Assembly: GCA_019637225.1 (NCBI GenBank)
Contig: JAHBWC010000027.1
Coordinates: forward strand, 16,128 to 80,127
Origin: Labilithrix sp.
Lineage (GTDB): Bacteria > Myxococcota_A > Polyangia > Polyangiales > Polyangiaceae
Reading direction: 5' to 3'
DNA length: 64,000 nt
Positions 16,511-25,125 of the stretch are shown here, piece by piece. The notes below the pieces were generated by a model. It made no database searches and was not told the DNA's origin. It worked only from the letters and a program-made list of their open reading frames with translations. How positions within the stretch are numbered: the stretch's first letter is position 1; every line of letters starts with the position of its first letter. The position numbers and the translations under genes were made by a program.

Positions 16511-17047
16511 TCAGTCGCTCGAGGGGGGTACGAGATCGCGGGCGGCGCGGGCGACGTCGCGCGAGAGCTCGCCGTCCATGAGCTTCGCGAGCGCCTTCGC
16601 CACGAGGTCCCTGTCGCCCGCCGCGGGCGGCAGGCAGCGGACGTTGGCGCGCTCGGCGACGAGGCGGAGCGCCGCGAGCTCGGCGCCGGAGAGCTCGACG
16701 ACGCGCGTGAGGCGGACGGCGAGGACGACGTAGCGGAGGACGAAGCTCGTCTCGCCGCCGCGCGCCTCGCCCGAGACCGTCACCGTCGTCGCCCGCGCGA
16801 GCTGCGGGACGATCCCGCGGACGATGCCGGCGCGCGCGCGAGCGCGCCGCGCTCCCGCCGTCGTGAAGAGATCGAACATGCGGTTTCGCGCGTACACGCC
16901 CGGCGCGACGATCATGGCGACGGTGAGCGCCTCGATCTGCCGCTCGCCGAGCTCGCGCGCCGGGCGTGCGCGCGGCGCGGCATCCCGCGACGGCCCCGCA
17001 CGCGACGCGACGTCCGGCGACGGACGCCCGCGCGCCGCGCTCGGCAT
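16511..17047 (-). CDS. uncharacterised protein downstream of prfA
   Basis: 178 residues from an ATG at 17047, 29 bases after the prfA stop. The longer open frame upstream is a shadow of prfA. The first 45 residues are Arg/Ala/Pro-rich and probably disordered; the rest is well biased and reads like an alpha/beta regulatory domain (RQIEALTVAMIVAPGVYARNRMFDL, FVLRYVVLAVRLTRVVELSGAELAALRLVAERAN). In many bacteria this place holds prmC (methyltransferase for release factors), but no SAM motif or NPPY is present, so this is not prmC. Function unknown. Confidence 0.65.
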   Translation of the reverse strand: MPSAARGRPSPDVASRAGPSRDAAPRARPARELGERQIEALTVAMIVAPGVYARNRMFDLFTTAGARRARARAGIVRGIVPQLARATTVTVSGEARGGETSFVLRYVVLAVRLTRVVELSGAELAALRLVAERANVRCLPPAAGDRDLVAKALAKLMDGELSRDVARAARDLVPPSSD

Positions 17048-17076
17048 CCGAGGTGGCGGCAGCGTCGGGCGACGGC

Positions 17077-18192
17077 TCAAAGGTCCTCGTCGTCGCCGGC
17101 GGCGAACATGCTGCTCATCGCTCCGCCGCCGTTGACCTGGTTCAGCAGCGCCGCCTGGCGGTGCGTCCGGAGGGCCGTCACGAGCTCTTCGAGATCGCCC
17201 TCGACGATGCGCTCGAGCTTGTTGAGCGTGAGCTTGATGCGGTGGTCGCTGACGCGGTTCTGCGGGTAGTTGTACGTGCGGATCTTCTGGCTGCGCTCGC
17301 CGGTGCCGACCATGCCGCGCCGCTCGGCCGAGACCGCGGCATCTTGCTTCTCGCGCTCCATGTCGAGCAGGCGGCTCTTCAGGACCTTCAGCGCCTTCGC
17401 CTTGTTCTTCAGCTGCGAGCGCTCGTCCTGGCACTTGACGATGATGCCCGTCGGCTTGTGCTGGATCTGCACGGCGCTGTTGGTCGTGTTGACGCCCTGA
17501 CCGCCGGGGCCGCCGCTCGCGGCGATCGAGATCTCGAGGTCCTTGTCGTCGATCTGCACGTCGACGTCGTCGGCCTCGGGCAGCACCGCGACGGTCGCGG
17601 TCGACGTGTGGATGCGCCCCTGCGTCTCGGTCGCGGGGACGCGCTGGACGCGGTGAACGCCGCCCTCGAAGCGGAGCTGCGAGTAGACGTCCTTGCCGCT
17701 GACGAGCGCGATGCACTCCTTGTAGCCGCCGGTCGCGCTCTCGCTGAGCGACATCACCTCGAGGCCCCAGCCCTTCGTCTCGGCGTAGCGGCCGTACATC
17801 CGGAAGAGATCGGACGCGAAGAGCGCGGCCTCCTCGCCGCCCTCGCCGCCGCGGATCTCGAGGATGACGTTCTTCTTGTCGTTCGGATCGGCCGGGAGGA
17901 GGAGGACCTGGATCTCGCGCTCGAGGTTCGAGAGCGACGCCTGGAGCTCCGGGATTTCCGCCTCGACGAGCTCACGGAGCTCGGGATCGGCGAGGGCCTC
18001 CTCGTCTTCCTTCAGCTTCTTGTGAACGTCACGGTAGCGCCCGTAGGCAGCGACGAGCGCTTCGAGGTCGCTCCGCTCCTTCGTCAGCTTGCTGAGCTGG
18101 TTGCGATCGCCGAGCACGTCCGGCCGGCACATGAGCTCGTCGAGCTCGCTGTAGCGACGCGTCAGCTGCTCGAGCTTCTCGAGGGGAAGCAT
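17077..18192 (-). CDS. prfA: peptide chain release factor 1
   Basis: 371 residues. Reads UAA and UAG stop codons and triggers peptide release. The catalytic GGQ is in SGGPGGQGVNTT (about residue 230); the stop-codon-reading tripeptide is P-A-T in HRVQRVPATETQ, which marks RF1 rather than RF2. Further typical stretches: EIRGGEGGEEAALFA and NYPQNRVSDHRI. Third gene of the block rpmE, DUF1385, prfA on the minus strand, a common bacterial arrangement. Confidence 0.98.
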   Translation of the reverse strand: MLPLEKLEQLTRRYSELDELMCRPDVLGDRNQLSKLTKERSDLEALVAAYGRYRDVHKKLKEDEEALADPELRELVEAEIPELQASLSNLEREIQVLLLPADPNDKKNVILEIRGGEGGEEAALFASDLFRMYGRYAETKGWGLEVMSLSESATGGYKECIALVSGKDVYSQLRFEGGVHRVQRVPATETQGRIHTSTATVAVLPEADDVDVQIDDKDLEISIAASGGPGGQGVNTTNSAVQIQHKPTGIIVKCQDERSQLKNKAKALKVLKSRLLDMEREKQDAAVSAERRGMVGTGERSQKIRTYNYPQNRVSDHRIKLTLNKLERIVEGDLEELVTALRTHRQAALLNQVNGGGAMSSMFAAGDDEDL

Positions 18193-18267
18193 TGGTCCGT
18201 GAGGCTACCACGCGCGGCGCTCCTTCCGCGCGCGGGAAGGACGCGCGCGGCAAGACGGCGCGCGCGC

Positions 18268-19539
18268 TCAGGCCGCGCGACGAAGCTTCGGCGCCTTCAT
18301 GAGCGCGTCGAACGTCGCGTAGCGGACGTCGCCGCTCGCCTTCGGCATCTCCTCGCCCTTCTCGCGGAAGAGCGTGACGCGGAGCGAGGCGAGCGCGACC
18401 TCGAGCTGATCGTCGTCGGGCTCGATCGTCGTGATCTTCTGGCAGAGGAAGCCGGGCCAGAGCAGGACGCGGAGCGGGCCGGTCGTGCAATACCGCGCGA
18501 AGATGCGCTGGATCTCGAACGTCACCGCTGCGATCAGCGGGAGGAACGGGAGCTTCTCGAGGAAGAAGACCACGTTGTCGAGGGCGCCGTTGCCGGTCTG
18601 GATCTTCGGGAGGAAGCCGCCGACCGCGGTGAAGACGAGGATCGAGACCATCGCCACCATGACGAGGAACGTCGTGCCGCAGCGCGGGTGGAGCGTGGTC
18701 TTCGCGCGCGCGTTCTCGACCGTGAGCGGGAGGTTGTCCTCGTAGGTGGTGATCGTCTTGTGCTCGGCGCCGTGGTACTGAAAGACGCGCCGGATGTCCG
18801 CGAACACGTTGCGGACGAGCAGCAGGTAGCCGATCACGATCGCGAGCTTGAAGCCGCCGGTCAGCGCCTGGAAGCCGGGCGACTGCACCTCGAGCCCGAG
18901 ACCGAGCAGGCGATTGATGCCCGCCGCCGCCGCCTGCGGCAGCGCGATCATGAACGCGACCATCACGACGACCATGAAGGTCATCGGGGCGCGCGAGCCC
19001 TTCTTCTCTTCCTTCGGCGCCTCGGTGACCGCCGGCTTGTTCGCGTCCGCCGGCGCCTCGCTGCGAGCGGACTCGGGCGGGCTCGCCGCGCCGTCGGTGT
19101 CGGCGGTCGTCAGGAGGAACAGCGTGTAGCCGATCGTCCGGAGCACGTTCAGGATGTTCGTGCCGACGCCGGTGCCCTTCGAGGCGACGCTCTTCGACGC
19201 GCCGGCCTTCGACGCGGCTTCTTCCGCCTCGAGATCGCGCTCCATCTGCTCGGCCGAGAACCGGAGCGCCTCGCCGCCGAGGCGCAGGCTCTCGCCGAGC
19301 GACGCCATGCCCCGGATGAACGGGAGCTTCGCGAAGCCGCTGCGACCGTCCGTCATCCCGCGCTCGCGGACGTGGAGCGAGCCGTCCCGGCGGCGCACCA
19401 CGATCGCGAACGACGTGGGCGCCCGCATCATGACGCCTTCGAGAACGGCCTGCCCTCCGATGTAGGGTCGTGTAGGCCCTACACCGTCGGGGCTGTTTCC
19501 GGAGCCGGGAGCGCGTTCGGGGTCAGTCGACTCGGGCAT
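18268..19539 (-). CDS. DUF1385 multi-pass membrane protein
   Basis: 423 residues. Family hallmarks: GGQAVLEGVMMRAP close to the start, FQYHGAEHKTI in the middle and LHPRCGTTFL in the third quarter, with about four to five membrane helices. The role of DUF1385 is not established, though it is conserved beside rpmE and prfA. This member has an inserted Ala/Glu/Lys-rich hydrophilic segment (about residues 100-190) between the first two hydrophobic regions. Starts 35 bases after rpmE, so it is in the same operon. Confidence 0.93.
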   Translation of the reverse strand: MPESTDPERAPGSGNSPDGVGPTRPYIGGQAVLEGVMMRAPTSFAIVVRRRDGSLHVRERGMTDGRSGFAKLPFIRGMASLGESLRLGGEALRFSAEQMERDLEAEEAASKAGASKSVASKGTGVGTNILNVLRTIGYTLFLLTTADTDGAASPPESARSEAPADANKPAVTEAPKEEKKGSRAPMTFMVVVMVAFMIALPQAAAAGINRLLGLGLEVQSPGFQALTGGFKLAIVIGYLLLVRNVFADIRRVFQYHGAEHKTITTYEDNLPLTVENARAKTTLHPRCGTTFLVMVAMVSILVFTAVGGFLPKIQTGNGALDNVVFFLEKLPFLPLIAAVTFEIQRIFARYCTTGPLRVLLWPGFLCQKITTIEPDDDQLEVALASLRVTLFREKGEEMPKASGDVRYATFDALMKAPKLRRAA

Positions 19540-19574
19540 GGACCGACAACTTTACGCACGAGAGGCGTGCGCGG

Positions 19575-19868
19575 CTACTCGGAGGCTGCCGGAGCTTCGG
19601 CCGCCGGGGTCTCCTCGGCCTCGGCCTTCTTCTCGGCCTTGGGGGCGGCCTTCGCGGCGGCCGGCTTCGTGCCGTCACCGTAGCGCTTGCGGAAGCGATC
19701 GACGCGGCCGGCGGCGTCGATGAGCTTCTGCGTGCCCGTGTAGAACGGGTGGCAGTTGGAGCAGACGTCGACCTGGAAGTCGCCGCGGGTCGAGCGGGTG
19801 ACGAACGTGTTTCCGCAGGCGCAGCTGACCGTCGCCGGCGGGTACTCGGGGTGGATGCCTTCGCGCAT
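19575..19868 (-). CDS. rpmE: 50S ribosomal protein L31 with C-terminal extension
   Basis: 97 residues from the ATG at 19868 ([11 protein letters not shown]); the open frame goes further upstream but this is the family start. Zinc-type L31: cysteines in VSCACGNTF and [11 protein letters not shown]. The conserved core ends near residue 67 (RFRKRYG). The last 30 residues are Ala/Lys/Glu-rich and not part of the usual fold, a low-complexity extension seen in some high-GC bacteria. First gene of the rpmE-DUF1385-prfA unit. Confidence 0.97.
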   Translation of the reverse strand: MREGIHPEYPPATVSCACGNTFVTRSTRGDFQVDVCSNCHPFYTGTQKLIDAAGRVDRFRKRYGDGTKPAAAKAAPKAEKKAEAEETPAAEAPAASE

Positions 19869-19995
19869 GGTTCCTCGTCTTCTTTCCTCCGTTGGCCGGC
19901 GCGACAAGACGCGGGGCATATAGGAGGGCCGGCTCTCTTAGCGAAGGCGTGCCGTCAGGGCAAGCACAACCCGCCAGAATGCCTCGGTTTGACGC

Positions 19996-20493
19996 TCAGA
20001 ACGGGATGTCGTCGTCGCCGCCGCCGGCGAAGTCGCCGAAGTCTTCGGCGGGCGGAGGCGCGGACTGCTCGCGCGCCGGGCCACGACCGCCGCCGCCGCC
20101 GCTGTCGCGCTGCGGTGCGCGGCGCTCGTAGCCGCCGCCGTCACCGGCGTCGCCGCCCTTGCCGCGGCCGCCGCCGAGGATGATGTTGCTCGCGACGATC
20201 TCCGTCCGGTAGCGCTTGTCGCCGTCCTTCTCGTAGCTCGACGTCCGGAGCGAGCCCTCGACGAAGATGCGCTCGCCCTTCGTGAGGAACTTGGCGAGCG
20301 CCTCGCCGCGCTTGCCCCAGAGCGTCACCGAGTGCCACTCGGTCCGCTCCTGGCGGGTCTGGTTGCGATCGAGATAGGTCTCGGTCGTCGCGAGGCGAAG
20401 CTTCAGGATCGCCTGACCGCCCTGCGTCACGCGCAGCTCCGGATCCGCGCCGAGGTTCCCGAGCAACATGACCTTGTTCAGACCTTCCGCCAT
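19996..20493 (-). CDS. ssb: single-stranded DNA-binding protein
   Basis: 165 residues from the ATG at 20493, preceded by AAGGAG seven bases upstream. OB-fold residues 1-110: MAEGLNKVMLLGNLGADPE, ERTEWHSVTLWGKRGEALAKFL, KGERIFVEGSLRTSSYEKDG. A Gly/Arg-rich disordered linker leads to the acidic tip DDDIPF, which recruits replication and repair partners. Binds ssDNA as a tetramer during replication, recombination and repair. Single gene. Confidence 0.97.
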   Translation of the reverse strand: MAEGLNKVMLLGNLGADPELRVTQGGQAILKLRLATTETYLDRNQTRQERTEWHSVTLWGKRGEALAKFLTKGERIFVEGSLRTSSYEKDGDKRYRTEIVASNIILGGGRGKGGDAGDGGGYERRAPQRDSGGGGGRGPAREQSAPPPAEDFGDFAGGGDDDIPF

Positions 20494-20688
20494 CGCACGC
20501 TCCTTCTCGAGCGGAAACCCGCCGAGGACGCTCGCATCCTTCGTACGGTGCGTCGCGCATGTCAACGGTGCGCGCGGGCTCGCCCGCGATTTGCGGGCCG
20601 CGGGCGACGCGCCCTGTGGACAAGCCGTGTACGGCGTGAGGAGATCCGGTGCACGAGCGCGCGGTCGAGCTCGCGCGAGCGCGCGGCG

Positions 20689-21741
20689 CTACTTGCCCGG
20701 CGTCTCGACGAGCTGCTTGGCCTTCTGGACCTGCGTGATCGTCTGCTTGCCGCCGCCCTTCGGGTCCGGCACCTCGATCGTCTCGTTGACGGTGAGCTCG
20801 CCCTCGGACCTCGAAGCCATCTGATTGAAGCGGATCTGCTGGGTGTATTTGCCCTTGCCGTCCACCTCGATGAACATCATCCCGCCGCGCGGGCTCTGCG
20901 TCGCGCGCTTCGGGACCTTGACCTCGATCTCCGAGTCGACGACGGCGCCCTCGGCCGAGACCTCTTTCAGCGTGAAGCGCTTCATGCCCTGCTCGGCCTC
21001 GGTCTTGCCACCGAGCTCCCACTTGGCGCCCGCGCCGATCGGAACCGTGGGCAGCGGCGTGACGAGCAGCTGCACGCCCTGGCTGAGGCCCTGGAGGATG
21101 CTCTCGGCGAGCTGGTTCTTCATCTGCGCGTTGCCGACGAACGAGACCTCGCCCGCCTCGCCGTTCGAGGTGATGTCGAACGTGCCCGCCAGGCCGTTCA
21201 TCGCCGCGAGCATCTGCGCGGCCTGAGGCGGCGCGCCAGGGAGCTCGACCTTCGTCACCTTCGCCTCGATCGTCGCGCCCTGCGGCTTCACCTGCTTCGG
21301 CGTGAGGTCGAGGTGGAGCTTCAGCGTGATCTCCTGCGCCGGCGCCGTCTGGCCGCCCGCGCTCTGCGACACGGCCTGCGTGACCGTGAGGATGCGCTTG
21401 TCGACCTTGTTCGGCACGAAGGTGTACTTGCGAACGGCGCGCGGTTCGCCGCCCGGGTCGGTGACCTTGACCGTGAGCTTGTCGTCGCCGGGCTCGCTCG
21501 CGCCGCTCGGCTCGCCGCCGGACACCTCGGCGAGGCCGCTCTCGAGCCCCGCGTCGCGCACGCCGAGGCCGGCGCCGCCGCCGGTCGACGGGATGAAGTC
21601 GTTGAAGACGAGGTCCGAGGGCACGGGAGTCGGCTCGGCCTTCTTGTCGTCGTCCTTGGGCTTGTCCTTGCTGCAGCCGGCGAGGGCCACCGTGAGGACG
21701 ACGAGCGCGCCGAACAGCGAGGATGAGCGAGGGCGAGTCAT
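20689..21741 (-). CDS. secreted lipoprotein of unknown function
   Basis: 350 residues. Signal peptide with lipobox VALAGC and then a Lys/Asp linker (SKDKPKDDDKK). The mature part is beta-rich with no Cys: VRKYTFVPNKVDKRILTVTQAVSQS, LKLHLDLTPKQVKPQGATIEAKV, FDITSNGEAGEVSFVGN, KFTQ-type strands and a C-terminal GGKQTITQVQKAKQLVETPGK. It resembles DUF6263-like lipoproteins in layout, but I am not certain of the family. It diverges from the glycosyltransferase gene, with 120 bases between the two starts. Confidence 0.75.
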   Translation of the reverse strand: MTRPRSSSLFGALVVLTVALAGCSKDKPKDDDKKAEPTPVPSDLVFNDFIPSTGGGAGLGVRDAGLESGLAEVSGGEPSGASEPGDDKLTVKVTDPGGEPRAVRKYTFVPNKVDKRILTVTQAVSQSAGGQTAPAQEITLKLHLDLTPKQVKPQGATIEAKVTKVELPGAPPQAAQMLAAMNGLAGTFDITSNGEAGEVSFVGNAQMKNQLAESILQGLSQGVQLLVTPLPTVPIGAGAKWELGGKTEAEQGMKRFTLKEVSAEGAVVDSEIEVKVPKRATQSPRGGMMFIEVDGKGKYTQQIRFNQMASRSEGELTVNETIEVPDPKGGGKQTITQVQKAKQLVETPGK

Positions 21742-21861
21742 CGGCGGGGACCCTACTCGAGGCGACTTGGCGGCGCCACCTCGCCCGTACTAAAAGGAAC
21801 GCCTCCGCTTTCTCCATTTCTCCTTCCGCTTCCCTGTTCTTTCGTGGGGAGGGAGCGATCC

Positions 21862-22596
21862 ATGGCCACGTCCGACACGCCGCGCATCTCGATCGTCATT
21901 CCCATCTACAACGAAGAGGCCATCCTCCACGCGGCGATCGTGGACGTCCGCGAGCGCTTGAAGCCGCTCGGCTGGACGTACGAGATCATCCTGGCGGAGA
22001 ACGGCTCGAAAGATCGCACCATCGAGATCGGCCGCGAGCTCGCCGCGAAGTACGGCGACGCGCAGGACGGCCAGGTGAAGATCATCAGCATGGGCGAGCC
22101 GAACTACGGCAAGGCGCTCAAGCAGGGGATCTTGCTGTCGCGCGGCGACCTCGTCATCTGCGACGAGATCGACCTCTGCGACGTCGACTTCCACCGCCGT
22201 GCCGTCGACATCCTCGAGAGCGGCGAGGCCGACCTCGTGATCGGCTCGAAGCTCGCCCACGGCGCGGAGGACGATCGCCCGGCGATTCGCCACGTGGCGA
22301 GCATCGCCTACTCGTCGATGCTCAAGGTGCTGCTCGGCTTCCGCGGCACGGACACGCACGGGCTGAAGGCGTTCCGCCGCCTCGCGCTGCTCGACATCGT
22401 CCGCTCGTGCCTCGTCGACAAGGACGTGTTCGCGAGCGAGCTCGTCATCCGGGCCGACCGCGGCGGGGTGCGCACGAAGGAGATCCCCGTGCGTGTGATC
22501 GAGAAGCGCCCGCCTTCGATCAACCTCTTCAAGCGCGTCCCGAACGTCATGAAGAGCGTGCTGAAGCTCACCTACGCCATTCGCGTCCGGGGCTGA
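21862..22596 (+). CDS. family 2 glycosyltransferase
   Basis: 244 residues; the ATG at 21862 follows GGGGAGGGAG, a strong ribosome-binding site. GT-A fold: ISIVIPIYNEEAIL at the start, EIILAENGSKDRT, then the acidic metal/nucleotide motif in VICDEIDLCD, and the acceptor-side block GTDTHGLKAFRR. Similar to dolichyl-phosphate-mannose-synthase-like enzymes, but without membrane helices. It transfers a sugar from a nucleotide-sugar; donor and acceptor are unknown. The gene downstream (22658) is a small membrane protein that could anchor it. Confidence 0.88.
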   Translation: MATSDTPRISIVIPIYNEEAILHAAIVDVRERLKPLGWTYEIILAENGSKDRTIEIGRELAAKYGDAQDGQVKIISMGEPNYGKALKQGILLSRGDLVICDEIDLCDVDFHRRAVDILESGEADLVIGSKLAHGAEDDRPAIRHVASIAYSSMLKVLLGFRGTDTHGLKAFRRLALLDIVRSCLVDKDVFASELVIRADRGGVRTKEIPVRVIEKRPPSINLFKRVPNVMKSVLKLTYAIRVRG

Positions 22597-22657
22597 AGAG
22601 CCGCACGGGGGGGCTCGCGCCGGTGGTAGCCTCGAGCAGCGTGAAGGGCCGCGTCCG

Positions 22658-23044
22658 ATGATGTATCCTGGTCCCCGGCTCGAAGTGGAAGATCAGGTTT
22701 CCAGGCGCGCGGCGTTCCTCGCGTCGATCGCGCTGCTCTCCTTCAGCGCGTTGACGGGGTTCGCGCTGGTCGGCTGGTTCTACCGGACCGACGTCCCGTG
22801 GAACTGGAAGAGCGTGCTCGCCGTCGGGTGCGCGGTCCTCGCGGTGACGACGAGCGCCCTCGTCTGGCGAGCGCCCTCGCGGATGCACGCGATCATGGGC
22901 ATCGCCGTGATGCTCTTCTCGCTCCTCCGCATCGGTCCGCCCGGCGAGTGGACCTGGGTGAGCTTCGCCCTCGTCGCGGTGACGTTCATCCTGCTCATGC
23001 CGCTCGTCCACGCGGCGATCGTCCTCCGCGACGACGCGCGCTGA
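22658..23044 (+). CDS. small four-helix membrane protein
   Basis: 128 residues with four hydrophobic helices: AAFLASIALLSFSALTGFALVG, VLAVGCAVLAVTTSALVW, AIMGIAVMLFSLLRI and VSFALVAVTFILLMPLVHAAIVL. No family recognised. It lies 61 bases after the glycosyltransferase on the same strand, so the two may work together at the membrane. Convergent with the S41 protease gene. Confidence 0.7.
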   Translation: MMYPGPRLEVEDQVSRRAAFLASIALLSFSALTGFALVGWFYRTDVPWNWKSVLAVGCAVLAVTTSALVWRAPSRMHAIMGIAVMLFSLLRIGPPGEWTWVSFALVAVTFILLMPLVHAAIVLRDDAR

Positions 23045-23079
23045 GGCCGGCGCTCACAACGACGCGCGCTCCTGTCGCC

Positions 23080-24534
23080 TTACTTCGCGAGCGGAGCCTT
23101 CGCGGACATCTGCGACCGGAGCATCTGGTAGCCGACGCGCAGGACGACGTCGTGCGACGTCGAGGGATCGAGCGGGATGTCGCGCGCGATCGTGCCCGCG
23201 ACCTCGTCGACGCCCGCGTCGAGACGGACGCTCGCGCCGCCGTCGCGCGGAGCGCTGCCGCCCTGCGGGCCCTCCGCGGAGAGGTGGCCCGGCAGATCGC
23301 GCTCGCGAATGACCTTCGGCGACTCGGACGGCGCGCGCGTGCCCGGCTCGAGCACGACGTCGGGGTGGATGCCGTCGGCCTGGATCGCGTGGCCGCTCGG
23401 CGTGTAGTAGCGCGCCGTCGTCAGCTTGAGGCCCGCGCCGCTCGGCAACGGGAGGATCGACTGGACGCTGCCCTTGCCGAAGGTGCTCGCGCCGACGACC
23501 GTCGCGCGCTTGTTGTCCTGGAGGGCGCCGACGAGCAGCTCGCTCGCGCTCGCGCTCCACTCGTTGACGAGGACGACGACGGGGAGGTCGACGAACGCGC
23601 CGCCGGGGCGCGCCTTGAGGTCCTCGATGATCTGTCCGCGATGGCGCATGGAGTAGATGCCGCCCGTCGCGAGGAACTCGTCGGCGATCTCGGTGGCCTC
23701 GTCGACGAGACCGCCGGGGTTGCTTCGCACGTCGAGCAGGACGCCGGCGAGGCCGCCGCTCTTCGACTCGGCGCGCATCTTGGAGGTCGCGGCGAGCAGC
23801 TCGGCGTGCGTCCGCTCCTGGAACTGCTTGATGCGGAGGTAGCCGACGTTGCCGTCGAGCAGCTTGTGGAGGACCGCCGAGACGTGGATCACCTCGCGCG
23901 TCAGCTCGAACGTGAGCGTCTGACCGGTGCGCTCGGGCGGAGCGGCGTCGCCCGCGGCGCCGGCGTCGGCGGCCTCTTCCTTGAGCTCCTTCGCCTCGCG
24001 CGCCTCGCGCTCCTTCGACTTCGCGCCCTTCACCTCGCGGAGCATCGTGATCTTGACCTTGGTGCCCGCGCCGCCGCGCATGCGCTTCACGACCTTGTCG
24101 AGCGGCTGACCGAGCACGTCCTCGCCGTCGACCGCGACGATCTGGTCGCCGCTCTTGATGCCGGCCCGCTGCGCCGGAGATCCCTCGATCGGCGCGATGA
24201 CGATCAGCTTGTCGCCGCGGCCGTCGACCTCGAGGCCGACGCCGCCGAACTTCCCCTCGGTGTCGTTCTGGAACTGACGCCACTCCTCCGGCGGCAGGTA
24301 CGCCGAGTGCGGATCGAGGTTCTCGACCATCCCCTTGATCGCGCCCTCGACGAGCTTGTCGCGCTCGACGGGGTCGACGTAGTGGTTCTCGACCTGGACG
24401 AGGACGCGCCCGAGCTGGTTGACCGACTGATACGGGTTGTGGTTCTCGGGCGTCGCGTCGGCGCGGTAGGTGCCGAGGACGAGCCCGCCGACGAACGCGC
24501 CCAGCGTGGGAAAGAGGATGCGCAGCAGCTTCAC
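23080..24534 (-). CDS. S41 carboxyl-terminal processing protease
   Basis: 484 residues. N-terminal signal anchor (LLRILFPTLGAFVGGLVLG), then the typical ENHYVDPVERDKLVEGAIKGM and LDPHSAYL. PDZ domain about 85-175 (GGVGLEVDGRGDKLIV, GSPAQRAGIKSGDQIVAVDG), with an extra Glu/Ala-rich insert (about 175-215). Catalytic core: LLDVRSNPGGLVDEA, serine in EWSASASELL and the general-base lysine in TFGKGSVQS. Acts in the periplasm, cutting or trimming proteins near their C-termini. A CtpA/CtpB homologue. The start is 218 bases from the RHH-like gene, divergent. Confidence 0.95.
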   Translation of the reverse strand: MKLLRILFPTLGAFVGGLVLGTYRADATPENHNPYQSVNQLGRVLVQVENHYVDPVERDKLVEGAIKGMVENLDPHSAYLPPEEWRQFQNDTEGKFGGVGLEVDGRGDKLIVIAPIEGSPAQRAGIKSGDQIVAVDGEDVLGQPLDKVVKRMRGGAGTKVKITMLREVKGAKSKEREAREAKELKEEAADAGAAGDAAPPERTGQTLTFELTREVIHVSAVLHKLLDGNVGYLRIKQFQERTHAELLAATSKMRAESKSGGLAGVLLDVRSNPGGLVDEATEIADEFLATGGIYSMRHRGQIIEDLKARPGGAFVDLPVVVLVNEWSASASELLVGALQDNKRATVVGASTFGKGSVQSILPLPSGAGLKLTTARYYTPSGHAIQADGIHPDVVLEPGTRAPSESPKVIRERDLPGHLSAEGPQGGSAPRDGGASVRLDAGVDEVAGTIARDIPLDPSTSHDVVLRVGYQMLRSQMSAKAPLAK

Positions 24535-24640
24535 GGTCGCCAGCGTATCCGTTCTTCCGCCGTCCCGCCGTCTCCGCCGCCTCCACGCGCCGGCGGAGCG
24601 GCGGCGGAGAAAACCCTCACGATAACGAACACGATCGAAA

Positions 24641-24752
24641 CCTGTGGACGGACTCGCCGCAGAAGTGGATCATTGTCGGTGCACGGGGCAAGAGGGCTCA
24701 TAGCGTCACCGACGTGCCCAACAGAGCCCTGACCGTCCACAGGAGGCCTGCC
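24641..24752 (+). promoter_or_regulatory. structured leader with nested inverted repeats over the ribosome-binding site
   Basis: CCTGTGGACGG (24641-24651) has a perfect 11-base inverted copy at 24733-24743; the right arm runs into AGGAGG (24741-24746), the ribosome-binding site of the TTG start at 24753. Nested inside, AGGGCTC (24693-24699) pairs with GAGCCCT (24724-24730). Folded as RNA, the outer stem would cover half of the ribosome-binding site. Transcript start is unknown, so an operator function in DNA is also possible. Confidence 0.5.
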
Positions 24753-24992
24753 TTGGCGAACGACAAGGACTCGATCAGCAATCTCCGCAGTGAGAGCTCC
24801 AAGACCGATAAGAGGAAGCAGAGCCTCTACTTCCCCGAGTCGATGCTTCAGGAGATCAAAGAGGAAGCGGCTCGTCTCGACCGCTCTCTCTCGTGGGTCG
24901 TCCAGCGTGCCTGGAAGATCTCACGCCTCGAAATCAAGAAGTTGCCGAGCGTCAACGAGGTTGAAGGCGGCGACGACGACGACGAGGGTTGA
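24753..24992 (+). CDS. small ribbon-helix-helix-like protein (TIGR04563-like)
   Basis: 79 residues from a TTG at 24753, chosen because a perfect AGGAGG sits six bases before it; the ATG at 24714 has no such site and lies in the leader's hairpin loop. A polar head is followed by DKRKQSLYFPESMLQEIKEEAARLDRS in pattern, then SLSWVVQRAWKISR: one strand plus two helices, as in RHH/CopG DNA-binding proteins. I associate this sequence with the small myxobacterial family TIGR04563, but could not check. The tail is acidic (GGDDDDEG). If it dimerises and binds DNA, it may act as a repressor; targets unknown. Confidence 0.78.
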   Translation: MANDKDSISNLRSESSKTDKRKQSLYFPESMLQEIKEEAARLDRSLSWVVQRAWKISRLEIKKLPSVNEVEGGDDDDEG

Positions 24993-25015
24993 GCTCGAGC
25001 GTACGTGCGACGACG

Positions 25016-25044
25016 GAGCGTCCCGCTCTCGAGCTGGGACGCTC
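25016..25044 (+). terminator. GC-rich hairpin after the RHH-like gene
   Basis: GAGCGTCCC (25016-25024) and GGGACGCTC (25036-25044) form a perfect 9-bp stem with an 11-base loop, 23 bases after the stop. CGTACG palindromes flank both sides (about 25000 and 25052). There is no U-tract, so it may be a pausing or mRNA-stabilising hairpin instead of an intrinsic terminator. Confidence 0.4.
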
Positions 25045-25125
25045 GTTGGCCGCGTACGTGCTTGATTCAGGCTCGATGGGGTCGTTTCACCACCTGGACA
25101 CCCACGCGCGGAGCGAGAGGCTCTC

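Noticed and set aside
17048..17716. Upstream part of the minus-strand frame that ends at 16511
   Set aside because: Antisense-frame shadow of prfA; only the part from the ATG at 17047 is codon-biased.
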